Origin: Budorcas taxicolor
Taxonomy: Eukaryota; Chordata; Mammalia; Artiodactyla; Bovidae
Assembly (NCBI RefSeq): GCF_023091745.1
Contig: NC_068926.1
Span: 49,128,001-49,192,000, forward strand
Reading direction: 5' to 3'
DNA: 64,000 nucleotides
Position 1 is the first letter of the stretch; the number at the start of each line of letters is the position of its first letter. The position numbers and the translations under genes are program-made. The notes under the pieces were generated by a model. The model saw only the letters and a program-made list of their open reading frames with translations. It ran no database searches and had not been told where the DNA came from. Positions 32,793 through 43,894 of the stretch are shown here, piece after piece.

Positions 32793-32909
32793 CATGCTCA
32801 GCTGCGAAGTCATGGCTGACTCTTTTGCGATCCCATGAACAGTAGTCCACCAGGATTTTCTGACCCTGGGATTTCCTAGACAATTGTACTGGAGTGGTTG
32901 CCATTCCAG
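32793..32909 (-). repeat. Truncated Bov-tA SINE with TSD
   Basis: Only the tail half remains (ctcagctgcgaagtcatggctgac to gtactggagtggttgccattcc). The exact 13-bp duplication attagaattaatt at 32780-32792 and 32910-32922 shows that the truncation occurred on insertion. Confidence 0.93.
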
Positions 32910-33054
32910 ATTAGAATTAATTAGATGTCCAAAATAATACATTCAACAGTGGTGTATTGATATTCAACTGTAGGCTATCTGAAGTTTATTATATATTATA
33001 TGGAGAAGAGCCATAAACCCATAATTTATGAATAATAAAATATATAATATTTTT

Positions 33055-33367
33055 TATTTAAACATTCTATATACTCAATAGATACTTTATTTAAACTTTG
33101 TTTGTAGAGAAGTGTTAGGTTCACAGCAAAATTGAGGGGAAGGTACAGAGATTTCCATCTCCCTGCTACCCACACATGTGCACAATTTTCCCCACCACCA
33201 ACATCTCCCACCAGATGGTGCATTTGTTACAACTGATGAAGCTACACCAACACATCATTGTCATCCAAAGGACACAGTTTACATTAGAGTTCTCTCCTGG
33301 TGCTGTACATCTTATGCATTTGGACAAATGTATAACGACATGTATCCATCATGATGGGCTCATATAG
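33055..33367 (+). mobile_element. Old L1M 3' region, left part
   Basis: ggttcacagcaaaattgaggggaaggtacagagattt, acatctcccaccagatggtgcatttgttacaa and ggacaaatgtataacgacatgtatcca match the familiar 3' region of old placental L1M elements. The element is split by the hAT copy at 33370 and continues at 33743. Confidence 0.8.
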
Positions 33368-33369
33368 AG

Positions 33370-33734
33370 CAGTGGTGCCCAAGCTTTTTAGCACCAAGGA
33401 CCGATTTCATGGAAGACAATTTTTCTGTGGACTGGGAGGTGGGGGAATGGTTTTGCAATGATTCAAGCCCATCACATTTACTGTATATTTTATTTCTATT
33501 ATTATTATATTGTGGTGTATAATGAAATAATTTTACGGCTCACCATAATGTGGAATCAGTGGGATCCCTGAGCTCGTTTTCCTGAGCTCAGGTGGTAATA
33601 TGAGTGATGGGGAGAGGCTGGAAATACAGATGAAACTTTGCTCACTTGCCCGCCACTCGCTTCCTGCTATGTTGTCAGTTTTTAACAGGCCATGAGCCAG
33701 TATGGGTCCATAGCTCAGGGGCTGGAGACACAGG
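33370..33734 (-). mobile_element. MER1-like hAT-Charlie non-autonomous element
   Basis: The ends cagtggtgcccaagctttttagcacc and gccatgagccagtatgggtccat...ggggctggagacac match the MER1 family pattern (read here from one end to the other). An 8-bp duplication typical of hAT elements, atatagag (33362-33369) and atatagaa (33735-33742), surrounds it. It lies within an L1M 3' region. Confidence 0.8.
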
Positions 33735-33742
33735 ATATAGAA

Positions 33743-33918
33743 TATTTTCACTGCCTTAAAAGTCCTGTCTTCACCTATTCATTCCTCCCCTCCCCCAGCC
33801 CTGGCAACACTTATCTGTTCCTGTCTGCGTAGCTATGCCTTTTCCATAATGTCATATGGTTGAAATCAAACATTTTGCAACCCTTTTTAATTAGCTTCTT
33901 TTATTTAGTGGTATGCAT
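33743..33918 (+). mobile_element. Old L1M 3' region, right part
   Basis: tattttcactgccttaaaagtcctgtcttc, cctattcattcctcccctccc, ccttttccataatgtcatatggttg and ttttatttagtggtatgcattt continue the L1M text interrupted at 33367. Confidence 0.8.
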
Positions 33919-33929
33919 TTCAGTTTAAG

Positions 33930-34140
33930 TAACTGCTGGCACTGTGGTAAAGAATCTGCCTGCCAGCTGAGGAGACACAAGAGACTTGGGTTCAGTCCCT
34001 GGGTTGGGAAGATCCCCTGGAGGAGGGCATGGCAACCCACTCCAGCATCCTTGCCTGGGAACGTCCATGGACAGAGGAGTCTAGACAGTCCACAGGGGTC
34101 ACAATAGTTGGACATGACTTAGTGACTAAGCAGCAACAAC
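33930..34140 (+). repeat. Bov-tA SINE
   Basis: actgctggcactgtggtaaagaatctgcctgcc to acatgacttagtgactaagcagcaacaac. It sits at the end of the L1M fragment. Confidence 0.93.
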
Positions 34141-34252
34141 CATAGACTGCCTTCCCAATTCACCTTTGGGAACACAAAATCTACTCTAAACTGACATGCA
34201 GTCATCCCCATGAAAACATCTGATCCTGCACATCAGAAAAACAGAAGAGCAT

Positions 34253-34470
34253 ACGGTTTAGAGATAGGGATTTGGTACCCTGAGAGCTGGGTTCAAAGTC
34301 CCAAATTCATCACTTACAAAGAAGTTGCTTAGAGTCCTTGAGCCTCAGTGTCCTCATCTGTTACATGTGTGTAAGAGCACACTCTTTATGGATTTTGTGC
34401 AGTGAATTGAGATAATGTGTGCCTTACACTTAGCACCCTGTCTGGCCATCGTTAAAGCCTAATGTTTGAA
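34253..34470 (+). repeat. MIR SINE relic
   Basis: gagctgggttcaaagtcccaaattcatcacttac, gagtccttgagcctcagtgtcctcatctgtta and gcagtgaattgagataatgtgtg follow the MIR order. Confidence 0.85.
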
Positions 34471-35487
34471 AAATGTCAGCAATGGTGATTGTTGCAGGTT
34501 GGACCACCTAGGAAAAGCCTCTTGGGTGCCATTTAGCACAGATGTTTATTATTTATAAATGATGCTGTTGGGACCATCTCCTGCGGAAGGGTGGGAAAGG
34601 AAGCAGGATTGGGCAGGGGGAAATACTGATTCCCAAGCAGCCCCAAAGACAGCCTTGGCTGACTTCCCTGGCAACCTCTGGAATGAAATGGTCGAGCAGA
34701 GCTTTCTCCATTGAGATGGCCGGGCATTGATGCCCCTGCATGGATCCATCGCTGGATGAGAGGAAGGGCGTGGCCTCAGGAAAGGCAAGTGTAAAAGGCC
34801 ATCCTTGAAGGGGAGAAGACTTTTAGCTGATGACTCTCCCAGCAGCTGGTGCAAAAGCACTTCCTTGAAAGGGGACCAAGGTGACACTTGGTAGTTCCAA
34901 GCACAGCAAGAGAGATGACGGTGAGGATCACGACAAAGGGTCTGAAAGAGAAGCAAAGCTGTCCCTTTATGAGTTAGGAAGACGGGTCAGAAGGAAACCA
35001 CTTTCCTTCCCACTCAGATGCTGCTCTGCCTGTCACTTTCATGTTCTGTACACCCGCCCTCACCTGCCTGCTGCAGATTTAGCGCTGATCTATTTTAAGA
35101 TGTGTTTTCAACTGTGCTCAGATGGGGGCTATGTGGAGGGCTCTCAGAGCCCAGTTTCAGCATCTGCACAATTTCTTTAAGTGCCACCTGCCCCCGGCCG
35201 TGTAATGGGCTCGGGTAATTACAGCTGACACTGCAATTGGCTTTCAGCTTGAAACACGTTGGGGGAAAAAGCCTCCAAAGAGCCTAGTTGAAGTTTATCT
35301 TCTAGTTCATCTTGTCAGTGGATTTTTATCCTTTACCACCATCACTTGCAAGAGAGCTCAGCTTGTTAATTAAGAGGAAAGCTGATCTGGTAAAGACAGA
35401 AATGTTACTTGCCATCCCCAGAAAGGGACCTATTAAAAGCTCAAGTCTGGGTCATAACATGGCCCGATTCAACCCTTACTGCCTATA
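34471..35487. other. Single-copy sequence, no gene seen
   Basis: Three overlapping minus-strand ORFs at 34533-34956 (62-135 codons) occupy a GC-richer block but show no domain. The part near 35165-35275 is described among the findings as a possible conserved element. Confidence 0.4.
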
Positions 35488-35630
35488 CTGGGTTAAATGG
35501 TGTCCTTCCTCCCTGCCAAACTTATGTCAACCCAGAACCTTAGAAATTGACCTCATTTGGAAATAGGGTCTTGGCAGATACACACAGTCAATGTGAGGTC
35601 TTACTGGATTGGGGAAGGCTCTATATCCAG

Positions 35631-35858
35631 TGGGGCTTCTCAGCTGGCACTCGTGGTAAAGAACCCACCTGCTAATGCAGGAGGCATAAGAGACACTGGT
35701 TTGATGCCTGGGTTGGGAAGGTCCCCTGGAGGAGAAAATGGCAACCCACTCTAGTATCCTTGCCTGGAGAATCCCAAGGACAGAGGAGCCTGGTGGGCTA
35801 CAGTCCATAGGGGTGTAAAGAGTCAGACACAACTCAGTCAACTTAGCACTCATGCATG
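35631..35858 (+). repeat. Bov-tA SINE inside the MLT1 LTR
   Basis: ggggcttctcagctggcactcgtgg to cagtcaacttagcactcatgcatg. The flanks ctatatccag (35621-35630) and ctacatccat (35859-35868) are read as a worn target-site duplication. Confidence 0.93.
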
Positions 35859-36108
35859 CTACATCCATAGACTGGTGTTCTTTTAAGAAGATAAAGACAC
35901 ACAGGGAAAAGGCGACCACGTGAAAACATGGGTAGACACTGCTGTGATGCAGCTACAAGGGACAGCAAGGATTGCTGGCAACATAAAAAGAAGCTAGAAG
36001 AGAAGAATGGTGGTGTGTTCTGTCTCAGAGTTTTCAGAAGAAGCCAGCCTTGCCAACACCTGGGTTTGTGGCTTCTGGACTCCAAAACTGATGAGAGAAT
36101 AAATGTCT

Positions 36109-36323
36109 TCCTTCCTTCCTTTTCCTTCCTTTCTTTTTGGCTGTGCTCAGTCTTTCTCGCTGCTCACAGGCTTTCTCTAGCTGTGGCCAGTGGGGGCTAC
36201 TCTTCACTGTGCTGTGCAGGCTTCTCTTGCTTCAGAGCATGGGCTCCAGGCATGTGGGCTTCAGTAGGTGCGGTACATGGGCTTAGCTGTGGGATCTTCC
36301 TCGACCTGGGATTGGACATGTCC
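36109..36323 (-). repeat. CHR-type SINE inside the MLT1 LTR
   Basis: A ttcc-rich leader, tttttggctgtgctcagtc, the cttctcttgcttcagagcatgggct body and cctgggattggacatgtcc. The 9-bp duplication taaatgtct lies at 36100-36108 and 36324-36332. Confidence 0.88.
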
Positions 36324-36392
36324 TAAATGTCTGTCTTTCTAAGCCCCTCATTTTGTGGTATATTTGTTACAGGAGCCCTAGATAATAAACAT

Positions 36393-36744
36393 GGTGCCCA
36401 AAGAAAACCAATCGACCATTAAGTAGATACCCTGCTGAGGTCAATAGGCTACACACATCTTTTGAAAAGTACTGTCACAGAAGGCTGTCAGCTGTTGGCA
36501 AATGATGTTGCCAGTGTCGAGGATCTGCTAGAGGTTAGACAACAAATGGGTTGATTAATGCCAGAACCATAGAGCAAATGATACCTTTTGATAAAGCTTT
36601 TTCTTGACACTGAAAACCTATATCCATGTGATAAAGACCACTTTTTTTTTTATATAATTGGAGTATAATTGTGTATTTTTGGTCTCTTTTCTGGCCATGG
36701 GAGTTTTAAAACTTTAGAAAAAATGGTGACAACATGAAAATAGT
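36393..36744. other. Single-copy sequence
   Basis: Nothing recognisable except an AT stretch near 36641-36670 that resembles the start of a reverse L1 3' end (tataattggagtataattg). Confidence 0.4.
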
Positions 36745-36920
36745 AATATTAACCATCACTAGTGTTTCCTGAGTGCTACTCTAACCACTGACACAGAATC
36801 TCTCATTTAATTCCCTCAACCCTATGAGGTAGATATGATTATCATCCTGGGCCAAAAAGTACAGAAACTTTAATAACTTCAGATCTCCCAGTCAGTAAAA
36901 GTCAAAACCTGGATTTCAAA
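36745..36920 (-). repeat. MIR SINE relic
   Basis: tctcatttaattccctcaaccctatgaggtagatatgattatcatcc then agatctcccagtcagtaaaagtcaaaacctggat follow reverse-complement MIR. Confidence 0.85.
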
Positions 36921-37269
36921 GGGTCATGACCACCAATTTTTAGACAGTGAAACCTCCCCTGAGCTTCTGCAAGTCCACATCAGTTTGTCATGCACTCACT
37001 TTGTGCTTTTATTTATTTATTATTTATTTTGTCAACAGAAGGATTTTAATTCTGCCATATTAATCCCTGTTTAATCCCATATCTATCCCTGTTCCTACCT
37101 CTTATTTGAATCATTTAGTCATTTCACTCAATCAAGGTAGTTTTCTTCTCTGGGAAGCCCTAGAAACAGTTGATCAATGGACAAATTATTTACAATTCTA
37201 GAAGCCCCTGCCTTCCAGGTAGAAGGGATATGGGTGCATGGGTTGAAAAGTACCAACAGCCACTAAAAA

Positions 37270-38140
37270 GAGCAGTATGAAGAGTCCTTAAAAACTAAAA
37301 AATAGAATGACCATACGATCCAGCAGTCCTACTCTTGGACATATATCTGGACAAAATTATAATTTGAAAAGACACATGCACCCCAGTGTTCACTGCAGCA
37401 CTATTTACAATAGCCAGGGCATGGAAGCAACCTACCTGTCCATCAACAGAGGAACGGCTAAGGAAGACATGGTGCATATGTACAGTGGAATATTACTCAG
37501 CCATAAAAAGGAACAAACTTGGGTCATTTGTAGAGATGTGGATGGACTATCATACAGAATGAAGTTAGAAGGAAAAAAATATCATATATTAACTGATATA
37601 TGTAGTGTCTGAAAAAGTTGGTATAGATGAGGTGATCTTATTTACAAAGCAGAAATAGAGACACAGAGAACAAATATATGGATGCCAAAAATAAAGTGGG
37701 AGGGGTGGAATTGGAAGATTGGGATTGATATATAGATACTATAAAAGATGGTAAAAAAATCTGCCTGCAGTGCAGGAGACCTGGCTTCAATCCCTGAGTC
37801 TAGAAGATCCTCCAGAGAAGGGAACGGCTACCCACTCCAATATTCTTGCCTGGAATATTCCATGGACAGAGGAGCCCGGTGGGCTACAGTCTCCAGGGGC
37901 ACAAAGAGTCAGACACAACTGAGTGACTAATACACACACACATGAAATAGATCACTAATTAGAACCTACTGTATAGCACAGGGGACTCCACTCAATACTC
38001 TATAATGACCTACATGGAAAGAATCTAAAAAAGAGTGGCTATATATATATGTGAATAACTGATTCACTTTACTGTACATCTGAAATGAGCACAACATTGT
38101 AGATCAACTATACTCCAATAAAAATTTTAAAGAAAATAAA
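37270..38140 (+). mobile_element. L1 3' end (ORF2 C-terminus and 3'UTR) split by a Bov-tA
   Basis: gaatgaccatacgatccagcagtcctactcttgg, gcactatttacaatagccagggcatggaagc, ttactcagccataaaaaggaac are ORF2 C-terminal codons. ctactgtatagcacaggggactcc to caactatactccaataaaaattttaaag is the 3'UTR and tail. It is an older artiodactyl L1 than the complex at 16.7 kb. The frame is broken. Confidence 0.9.
37748..37945 (+). repeat. Bov-tA SINE inside the L1 3'UTR
   Basis: gatggtaaaaaaatctgcctgcagtgcaggag to acaactgagtgactaatac plus a short cacacaca tail. The first bases of the head are missing. Confidence 0.92.
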
Positions 38141-38231
38141 GAAAAATCAGATTCAACTGAGCATCGTGGGAGGAATTCTTATTTTCCTCTCTTCTCTGAT
38201 GCTTCCTAGTGGTGAGAGCTAATGTGGTCTC

Positions 38232-38392
38232 CCAAGTGCCCTATGTCTCAGTTTCCTCATATGTAAAATGGGGATGATAATAATCACAGCCACTGGCCAG
38301 GGAAGGGAGACGATTAAATATGTGTTTTAAAGTGCTTAGAATAGTCTCTAGTCCAAGGTGCAAACATGTGCTAGCTATTATTGTTATTATCC
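38232..38392 (+). repeat. MIR SINE relic
   Basis: ccctatgtctcagtttcctcatatgtaaaatggggatgataataatc and aaagtgcttagaatagtctc are close to MIR consensus. Confidence 0.9.
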
Positions 38393-38502
38393 AACTTCCA
38401 GTATGTTATCATTTCCTGGCAAACATATTACAAGTTGCAAGCAAAGTAAAAGGAGAGAAAGACTCCATTCCCATCATTGGCCTTAATTGCCCCTCCATGC
38501 AT

Positions 38503-38600
38503 TATTTATTTCTCATAGTATACTCACAACATCCTGCAAAGAGGGCATGGCCACCCTCATTTTTCACATGATAAAATAGAGTTTTAATGCAGTTGAGCTG
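38503..38600 (-). repeat. MIR fragment
   Basis: tttctcatagtatactcacaacatcctgcaaagag and catttttcacatgataaaatagag resemble the reverse MIR core. It is short and diverged. Confidence 0.45.
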
Positions 38601-39429
38601 TTTCAAAAAAAGGAGCATTTCATTTCGGGTGGGAGGCAGAACCAGATGTGCACACAAGGACATCTAGTTCTGAAGCCTGCACTCTTCTTATCTTAGTATT
38701 TTTGGATTCATATTTTATTGAAGTTGCATCTTATCATCTTAACAAATAGAATTGTAATAAATACCTTTTGTCTCTAAAACTCCAAAAGTGACCTCTCAAT
38801 ACCTACTAACTGAGACTTCTTTTTATTTTGCAAAATCTAAATGTTAACTTCCCTGTAAATGTGACATGATTTACAACTAAGTACTTCTGAGCCTTTTACA
38901 TGGTATTGACTCTAAACTGGTCAATTGCAGGTTGAAAAATATAATGAAAAAATACTGCATTTGGCCTTTGAGATTCTGATGAACAATATCCACCAGTCAA
39001 GACTATAACAATTTTCCTTTACATTGTACAGATCAAGGTAAACTCCTATGACTATCTCTGGCTCATAATGGAGTCACTGGCTATCACTTATCATCTTGAG
39101 ATCACTCTTCTCTTTAATGTAAATTTAAAAGTCTGCACCTTAAACCAGAACTTCCTGAAGGGAATCAGTTAATTGAGGAAATAAAAGATTTCCTGGTAAA
39201 ATATTAGAGTGTGGATCATTCCTGGCTATATTTTCATTCCTGTATATATTTGCTTCTTGATTTTCTCATCAATAATTTTTGTAAGGAAAGTGATGTATCT
39301 ATGGGGAAAAGTTGGCACAACCTTCTTCCAACATGCAGATGCTTTGATAAACCAGGGGCAGGTCTATAGTAGAATGAGAAGGAAAGGGTGTAGTGAGGGC
39401 TGGGCTGGTAGCAGGGAGAAAGGAAGACA
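38601..39429. other. Single-copy sequence, no gene seen
   Basis: AT-rich. A 139-codon ORF at 39209-39628 starts in this stretch with a hydrophobic N-terminus, but it runs through the following MIR and shows no family features. Confidence 0.4.
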
Positions 39430-39575
39430 TTTGCAGTCAGATGGCCTGGGGATGCGTCTTGCTGGCCTACTGTCTTTTATTCCCAGCTGTGTTATCTTGT
39501 GCCTGATGCCTTCTCTGAGAAGTCTTAGTTTCCATATCTGTCAACAGGAGGTTACACTAACAACAGTCCATGGCC
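39430..39575 (+). repeat. MIR SINE relic
   Basis: tcccagctgtgttatcttgtgcctgatgcc and gtcttagtttccatatctgtcaaca follow the MIR order. Confidence 0.7.
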
Positions 39576-39863
39576 TCCTCTTGGAGGAAAACAATATAAT
39601 GCAGCTGAGACAGAATGGCCTAACCTGATAGCATGAGGAAAGTGTGAGCATTGTGCTGGCATAATTCTCCCTCCTCCAATCTAGAAGCCATGTGTGGGGA
39701 AGAGTCAGTTGCCATGGCAGTCAGCACCTGTGGGGCAGGTGTCTTGTTGTGATGGCTGCCCTGGAATCTGATAGATTTCACACCATCTCTAGGAATTTAT
39801 TTTAGTATTAAATCACTAAGTTATGTGCTGTAATTAAAAATGTTCAAGTTCATGCAATATATT

Positions 39864-39998
39864 ACAGAGAAGAGCCTGACAACCTACTCCAGTATTCTTG
39901 CCTGGAGAATCCCATGGACAGAGGGAGCCTGGGAGGCTACAGTCTGTAGGGTTGCAAAGAGTCAGCGAGAACTGAAGCAATTGAGTACACACGCACAC
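39864..39998 (+). repeat. 5'-truncated Bov-tA SINE
   Basis: Starts at tacagagaagagcctgacaacctactcc, with no tRNA-like head, and ends agaactgaagcaattgag plus an acacacgcacac tail. Confidence 0.9.
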
Positions 39999-40512
39999 AC
40001 CCAAACACATTGTATTATACTTACAATGCCCTGAATATCCACAACAGGACAAGTAATAGATATGGTTTAGAAATTAAGAATTTTCTCTGTATCACACATG
40101 TCATTCTTAATAGGATGTTTTGGATGTGTCTTCCAAATGGCTTTCTAAATAGGTGCTTCTCCGTCAGCCTGCTGATACATGGGGCTTTGGAAAAGAAAAC
40201 TGAACAACTGAAATCAAACCCTGAGGTCTGTGTCCAAAGTATGTGTGGTTGTTTTGGGGATTTCAGGTTGAGCACTATGGTAGACATTGGCCAACAATCA
40301 ACTGCCATTTTGTTTAAGACACATGCATGAGATCAGTCCAATGGGCATTTCTTGGCTGCCTGAGAAGTAGAGCCCAAGTAGAGGATCTCAAGTATTTTCC
40401 ACTGACTGAATTTTTCTTTTCTGTGACCAACGGAATTTAGGTCAGAAGGGAGCAAGAATGCCATCTCTGCTTTCCAAGAGGGTTGCTCCTAAAACCCACC
40501 TAGATTAGATAT
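39999..40512. other. Single-copy sequence, no gene seen
   Basis: ORFs of about 100 codons on both strands (40010-40330 and 40021-40308) overlap each other; neither has recognisable content. Confidence 0.4.
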
Positions 40513-41005
40513 ACTGCTCAGTTCAGTTCAGTTCAGTTCAGTCACTCAGTCGTGTCCGACTCTTTGAGACCCCATGCAGCATGCCAGTCCTCCCTGTCCA
40601 TCACCATCTCCCGGAGTTCACTCAGACTCATGTCCATCGAGTCAGTGATGCCATCCGGCCATCTCATCCTCGGTCATCCCCTTCTCCCCCTGCCCCCAAT
40701 CCCTCCCAGCATCAGAGTCTTTTCCAATGAGTCAACTCTTCGCATGAGGTGGCCAAAGTACTGGAGTTTCAGCTTTAGCGTCATTCCTTCCAAAGAAATC
40801 CCAGGGCTGATCTCCTTCAGAATGGACTGGTTGGATCTCCTTGCAGTCCAAGGGACTCTCAGGAGTCTTCTCCAACACCACAGTTCAAAAGCATCAATTC
40901 TTTGGCTCAGCCTTCTTCACAGTTCAACTCTCACATCCATACATGACCACAGGAAAAACCATAGCCTTGACTGGATGGACCTTAGTTGGCAAAGGGTCTG
41001 TCCAC
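40513..41005 (-). mobile_element. BovB LINE 3' end, 5'-truncated
   Basis: The element begins with the reverse tail gttcagttcagttcagttcagtcactcagtcgtgtccgac and extends to accatagccttgactggatggaccttagttggcaaag, where it is truncated within the end of the RT region. Confidence 0.96.
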
Positions 41006-41894
41006 TTAAATTCATAGGATCCTAATTACCCTGAAAGGACAAGGCTGATTTTATATGAACCAAGAGTAGATGGTTACTGTAGTGATTTTTCATTCAGTGA
41101 GCTAAGCCTATATTGCTTACCACCTCCCGTGCTAAATGAGGGGTTTAGGAAGGCAATTACACAAGTCCATGGACAAAACTCTCAGTTTAAAAGGACAACA
41201 GAACCATAAACGAACAAGAACAGTGCTAACTTTGTTAGGACTTTCTTTGTTGTAAACAGTAAGAATGGTGATCTGTTGAGTTCTGCTATGGAGAAATTCC
41301 ATGGCTACAGAAACTGGCTCCTGTGATGCCATCAGACTGTGGTCTTCTTGTGTTTCACTTCTGCTGTCATTGGTATTGTATTCCTCCCCAAGGAATAGGG
41401 TGGAGTGGGCCAAGTGAAGAGAGAGAAACAGGTAGAGTGCAGAAGGAGTCGTAGGCAGAAGGGGCGAGCAGAGAGGCAGAATTCAGAGACACGAAGGCAT
41501 AGGAAGCAAGCTTCCAGTGATTGGGATCAGCTGGAAAATAAGAATCCAGATCAGAAGGGCCCAGGGGAGCTGTGTTGCGGAGCTGGAGCTTTAATGAAGG
41601 CTGCCAAATGGATGAGGTTTTATTGGTTTTCTCTCTGCGGAACAGATTTGTATTTTAGAAATCTCCCTGTAGCAGTTAGGAGGCACTGAAATAATTAAGG
41701 TAAAAATGAGTGGAGATAAACCAACTGGAGCAACGTAGCTAGAAGGTAGTGTGATGGTTTTACATGAGTGTGGTTGAATGATCACAAAATAGCAACTGAC
41801 TAAAAGAGAAGAAAGTTCAAGATACATCCCAAATTCTTGGAAAGAAAGAGGTTTCTGGAAAAAGACATTTGGTTTTCCAATTCCAGGAGAAATC
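41006..41894. other. Single-copy sequence, no gene seen
   Basis: A purine-rich part near 41415-41560 produces a charged plus-strand ORF (41405-41689) that looks like low-complexity sequence, not a gene. Confidence 0.4.
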
Positions 41895-41999
41895 AGCTGT
41901 GCAGCCATGGGCAAGCTCCTTAAACTCTTTGCACCCCAGTTTCCTCATCTGTCAAAACGGGGAGCCAATGTTATAGGGCGCTTGTGAAAATAAAACACT
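41895..41999 (+). repeat. MIR SINE relic
   Basis: gccatgggcaagctccttaaactctttgcaccccagtttcctcatctgtcaaaacgggg is close to the MIR core. Confidence 0.88.
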
Positions 42000-42026
42000 T
42001 AGAAAACTCCTGGCCACAAGTGTCGT

Positions 42027-42135
42027 GTTGTAGCCATTCCCTTCTCCAGGGGATCCTCCCGACCCAGGGATTGAACCTGGGCCTCCTGCGTTGCAGGCTG
42101 ATTCTTTACCATCTGAGCCCCCAGGGAAGCGCCAA
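42027..42135 (-). repeat. Bov-tA SINE, head half
   Basis: ttcccttctccaggggatcctcccgacc to tttaccatctgagcccccagggaagc. The tail half is missing, so this is a 3'-deleted copy or a remnant. Confidence 0.9.
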
Positions 42136-42419
42136 GTGTTGTTATATCATCTTCATTTTCATTATTCTTTGCAGTAAAGAACAAAGAAGGAGGCAGAATT
42201 GAGGTGGAAGAGAGTGTTCAGGGGATGAAGAGAGGACCATGAAAGGGCAGGCTGGGGGCACCATAGAAAGCCTGGTTTGTGTGGTGATGCTCAGGACTGG
42301 GTGAGCATCCTGCACGACGTCCATGTGGCCACTTATGAGCAGGAGACAGTGCTACCCTGAGCCACACTGGAGTTCCAGGCAACAAGGAAAAGTGTCCAGC
42401 CTCATACATGTATTCAATT

Positions 42420-42910
42420 AACTGATGTGAAATTAACCTAACATGAAATGAGCCATTTGAAAGCAAACCATTTAGTGACATTTGGTGCATTCACAATGTT
42501 GTGCAAAACCCACCTCTACTTGGTTACAAAATATTTTCATCACCCCAAAATGGACCCTGTATCCACTAAACAGTTATTCCCTAAAAGCCTCTTCCCCTAG
42601 CATCTGGTCATCATCTACCTGCATTCGGTTTTTAAGGATTTTTCTATTCTAGCCATTTCATATAAGTGAAATAATAAACAAGTGCTCTAGTAGACACTTG
42701 GGCACATATGTTCATTGCAGCACTGTTCATAATACCGCAGAAGTAGAAATAATCCAATGTTCATTCAGTGATGAGTGGGTAAACAGAAGTCTGTCTGTAA
42801 GTACAATGGACTATGTCTGATCATTAAAAGGGATGAGGTTCTGATACCTGTTACAACATGGATGAATGTCAAAACATGATGCAGCCAGATGCAAAAGGGT
42901 TCATATTTTA
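42420..42910 (+). mobile_element. Old L1M fragments (3' region and ORF2 end)
   Basis: ggtgcattcacaatgttgtgcaaaacc, aaatattttcatcaccccaaaatggaccc and tattctagccatttcatataagtg form one L1M block to about 42690. catatgttcattgcagcactgttcataat and ggttctgatacctgttacaacatggatg form an ORF2 C-terminal block after it. They may be two separate insertions. Confidence 0.7.
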
Positions 42911-42975
42911 ATGAATCTTATTCATGATTGCTTTTTCCAGTCGAAAAAATCTTGGCACATTGAAAAGTCAGGGTG

Positions 42976-43100
42976 TGGAATTCCCTGACTGTCCAGTGGT
43001 TAGGACACAGTGCTTTCACTGCCCAGGGCCGTGGGCTTGATGCCTGGTCAGAGAACTAAGATCCTGAAAGCCACGTGGTATAGTTAAAAAAAAAAAAAAG
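42976..43100 (+). repeat. CHR-type SINE
   Basis: ggaattccctgactgtccagtggttaggac to ccacgtggtatagttaaaaaaaaaaaaaag. Confidence 0.9.
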
Positions 43101-43129
43101 AAAGAATAGTCAAAAGAAAAGACATTATT

Positions 43130-43405
43130 TCTAAAAATAAATGTTTAGGGGGTAGGAATAGTTAGGGAGTTTGGGATGGACATGTACACACTGCTGTATT
43201 TAAAATGGATAACCAACAAGGACCTACTCTATAGCCAAGGGAACTCTACTCAATGTTCTATGGCAGCCTGAATGGGAGGGGAGTGTGGGGGAGATTGGAT
43301 ACATATATATATGGCTGAGTTGCTTTGCTGTGCATTGAAAACTATCACAACATTGTTAATCGGCTATACTCCAATATAAACTAAAAAGTTAAAAAATAAA
43401 TAAAT
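43130..43405 (+). mobile_element. L1 3'UTR fragment
   Basis: caacaaggacctactctatagccaagggaactctactcaatgttc to ctatactccaatataaactaaaaag is the same kind of artiodactyl L1 3'UTR as at 37930-38140. It may belong with the ORF2 end at 42700, separated by the CHR SINE. Confidence 0.85.
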
Positions 43406-43894
43406 GTAAACATTTTATTTTCACCCCAAACATAATTTATGATAATTTTACTTCCCTGACTTTAGTGAAAGCAACCTCACTAATAATATTTAATTAAAAC
43501 CATGAACTACTAAACACATAAAAACATGTATATAGGGGCACACATTTCCTTTTGTCTTGACCTCAGTATGACACGGCCTGACTCTGTTGAACTCTGTCTT
43601 CAACATTTTGACATTTTGTCCACCATTAAGTTTTTTGCATTGACTTTGACTTAACATATGACATTACAATGATTCAGTGATTGAATTATTAAATTATGTG
43701 TCTTGATTGTTGAGTGTTTGGGTGGCCCCTTAAATTTTGTGCTCAAGGCCAATGTCATTCACTTCTATCCATGGGTTCCAGCTTCAGTTTTGCCAAGGAG
43801 CCCTAGATGCCCAGAGTTTGGACTGTTCTGAGGTCATTACATCTGGGGGCTGATGAGATGCCCTGAGTCTGAGCATCGCTGGATGGTCCCCAGG
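43406..43894. other. Single-copy sequence, no gene seen
   Basis: No repeat or coding signal is recognised; the first half is AT-rich. Confidence 0.45.

Larger units (their letters stand above)
35488..36392 (+). mobile_element. MLT1/MaLR LTR split by two SINEs
   Basis: Blocks in order: ggttaaatggtgtccttcctccc and gacctcatttggaaatagggtcttggcag before the Bov-tA; gactggtgttcttttaagaag, ccacgtgaaaaca, gattgctggcaacat, aactgatgagagaataaatgtc between the SINEs; and ccctcattttgtggtatatttgttacaggagccctag after the CHR copy. The interruptions are Bov-tA at 35631-35858 and CHR at 36109-36323. Confidence 0.88.

Noticed and set aside
33210..33223. A CTCF-like ccaccagatggtgc
   Set aside because: It is part of a common L1M 3' region and has a mismatch at a key C, so it is weaker than the site at 11223.
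34549..34956. A 135-codon minus-strand ORF
   Set aside because: Three frames are open over the same GC-richer block, which points to composition and not coding.
39209..39628. A 139-codon ORF with a hydrophobic N-terminus
   Set aside because: It runs through a MIR relic and has no recognisable protein features.
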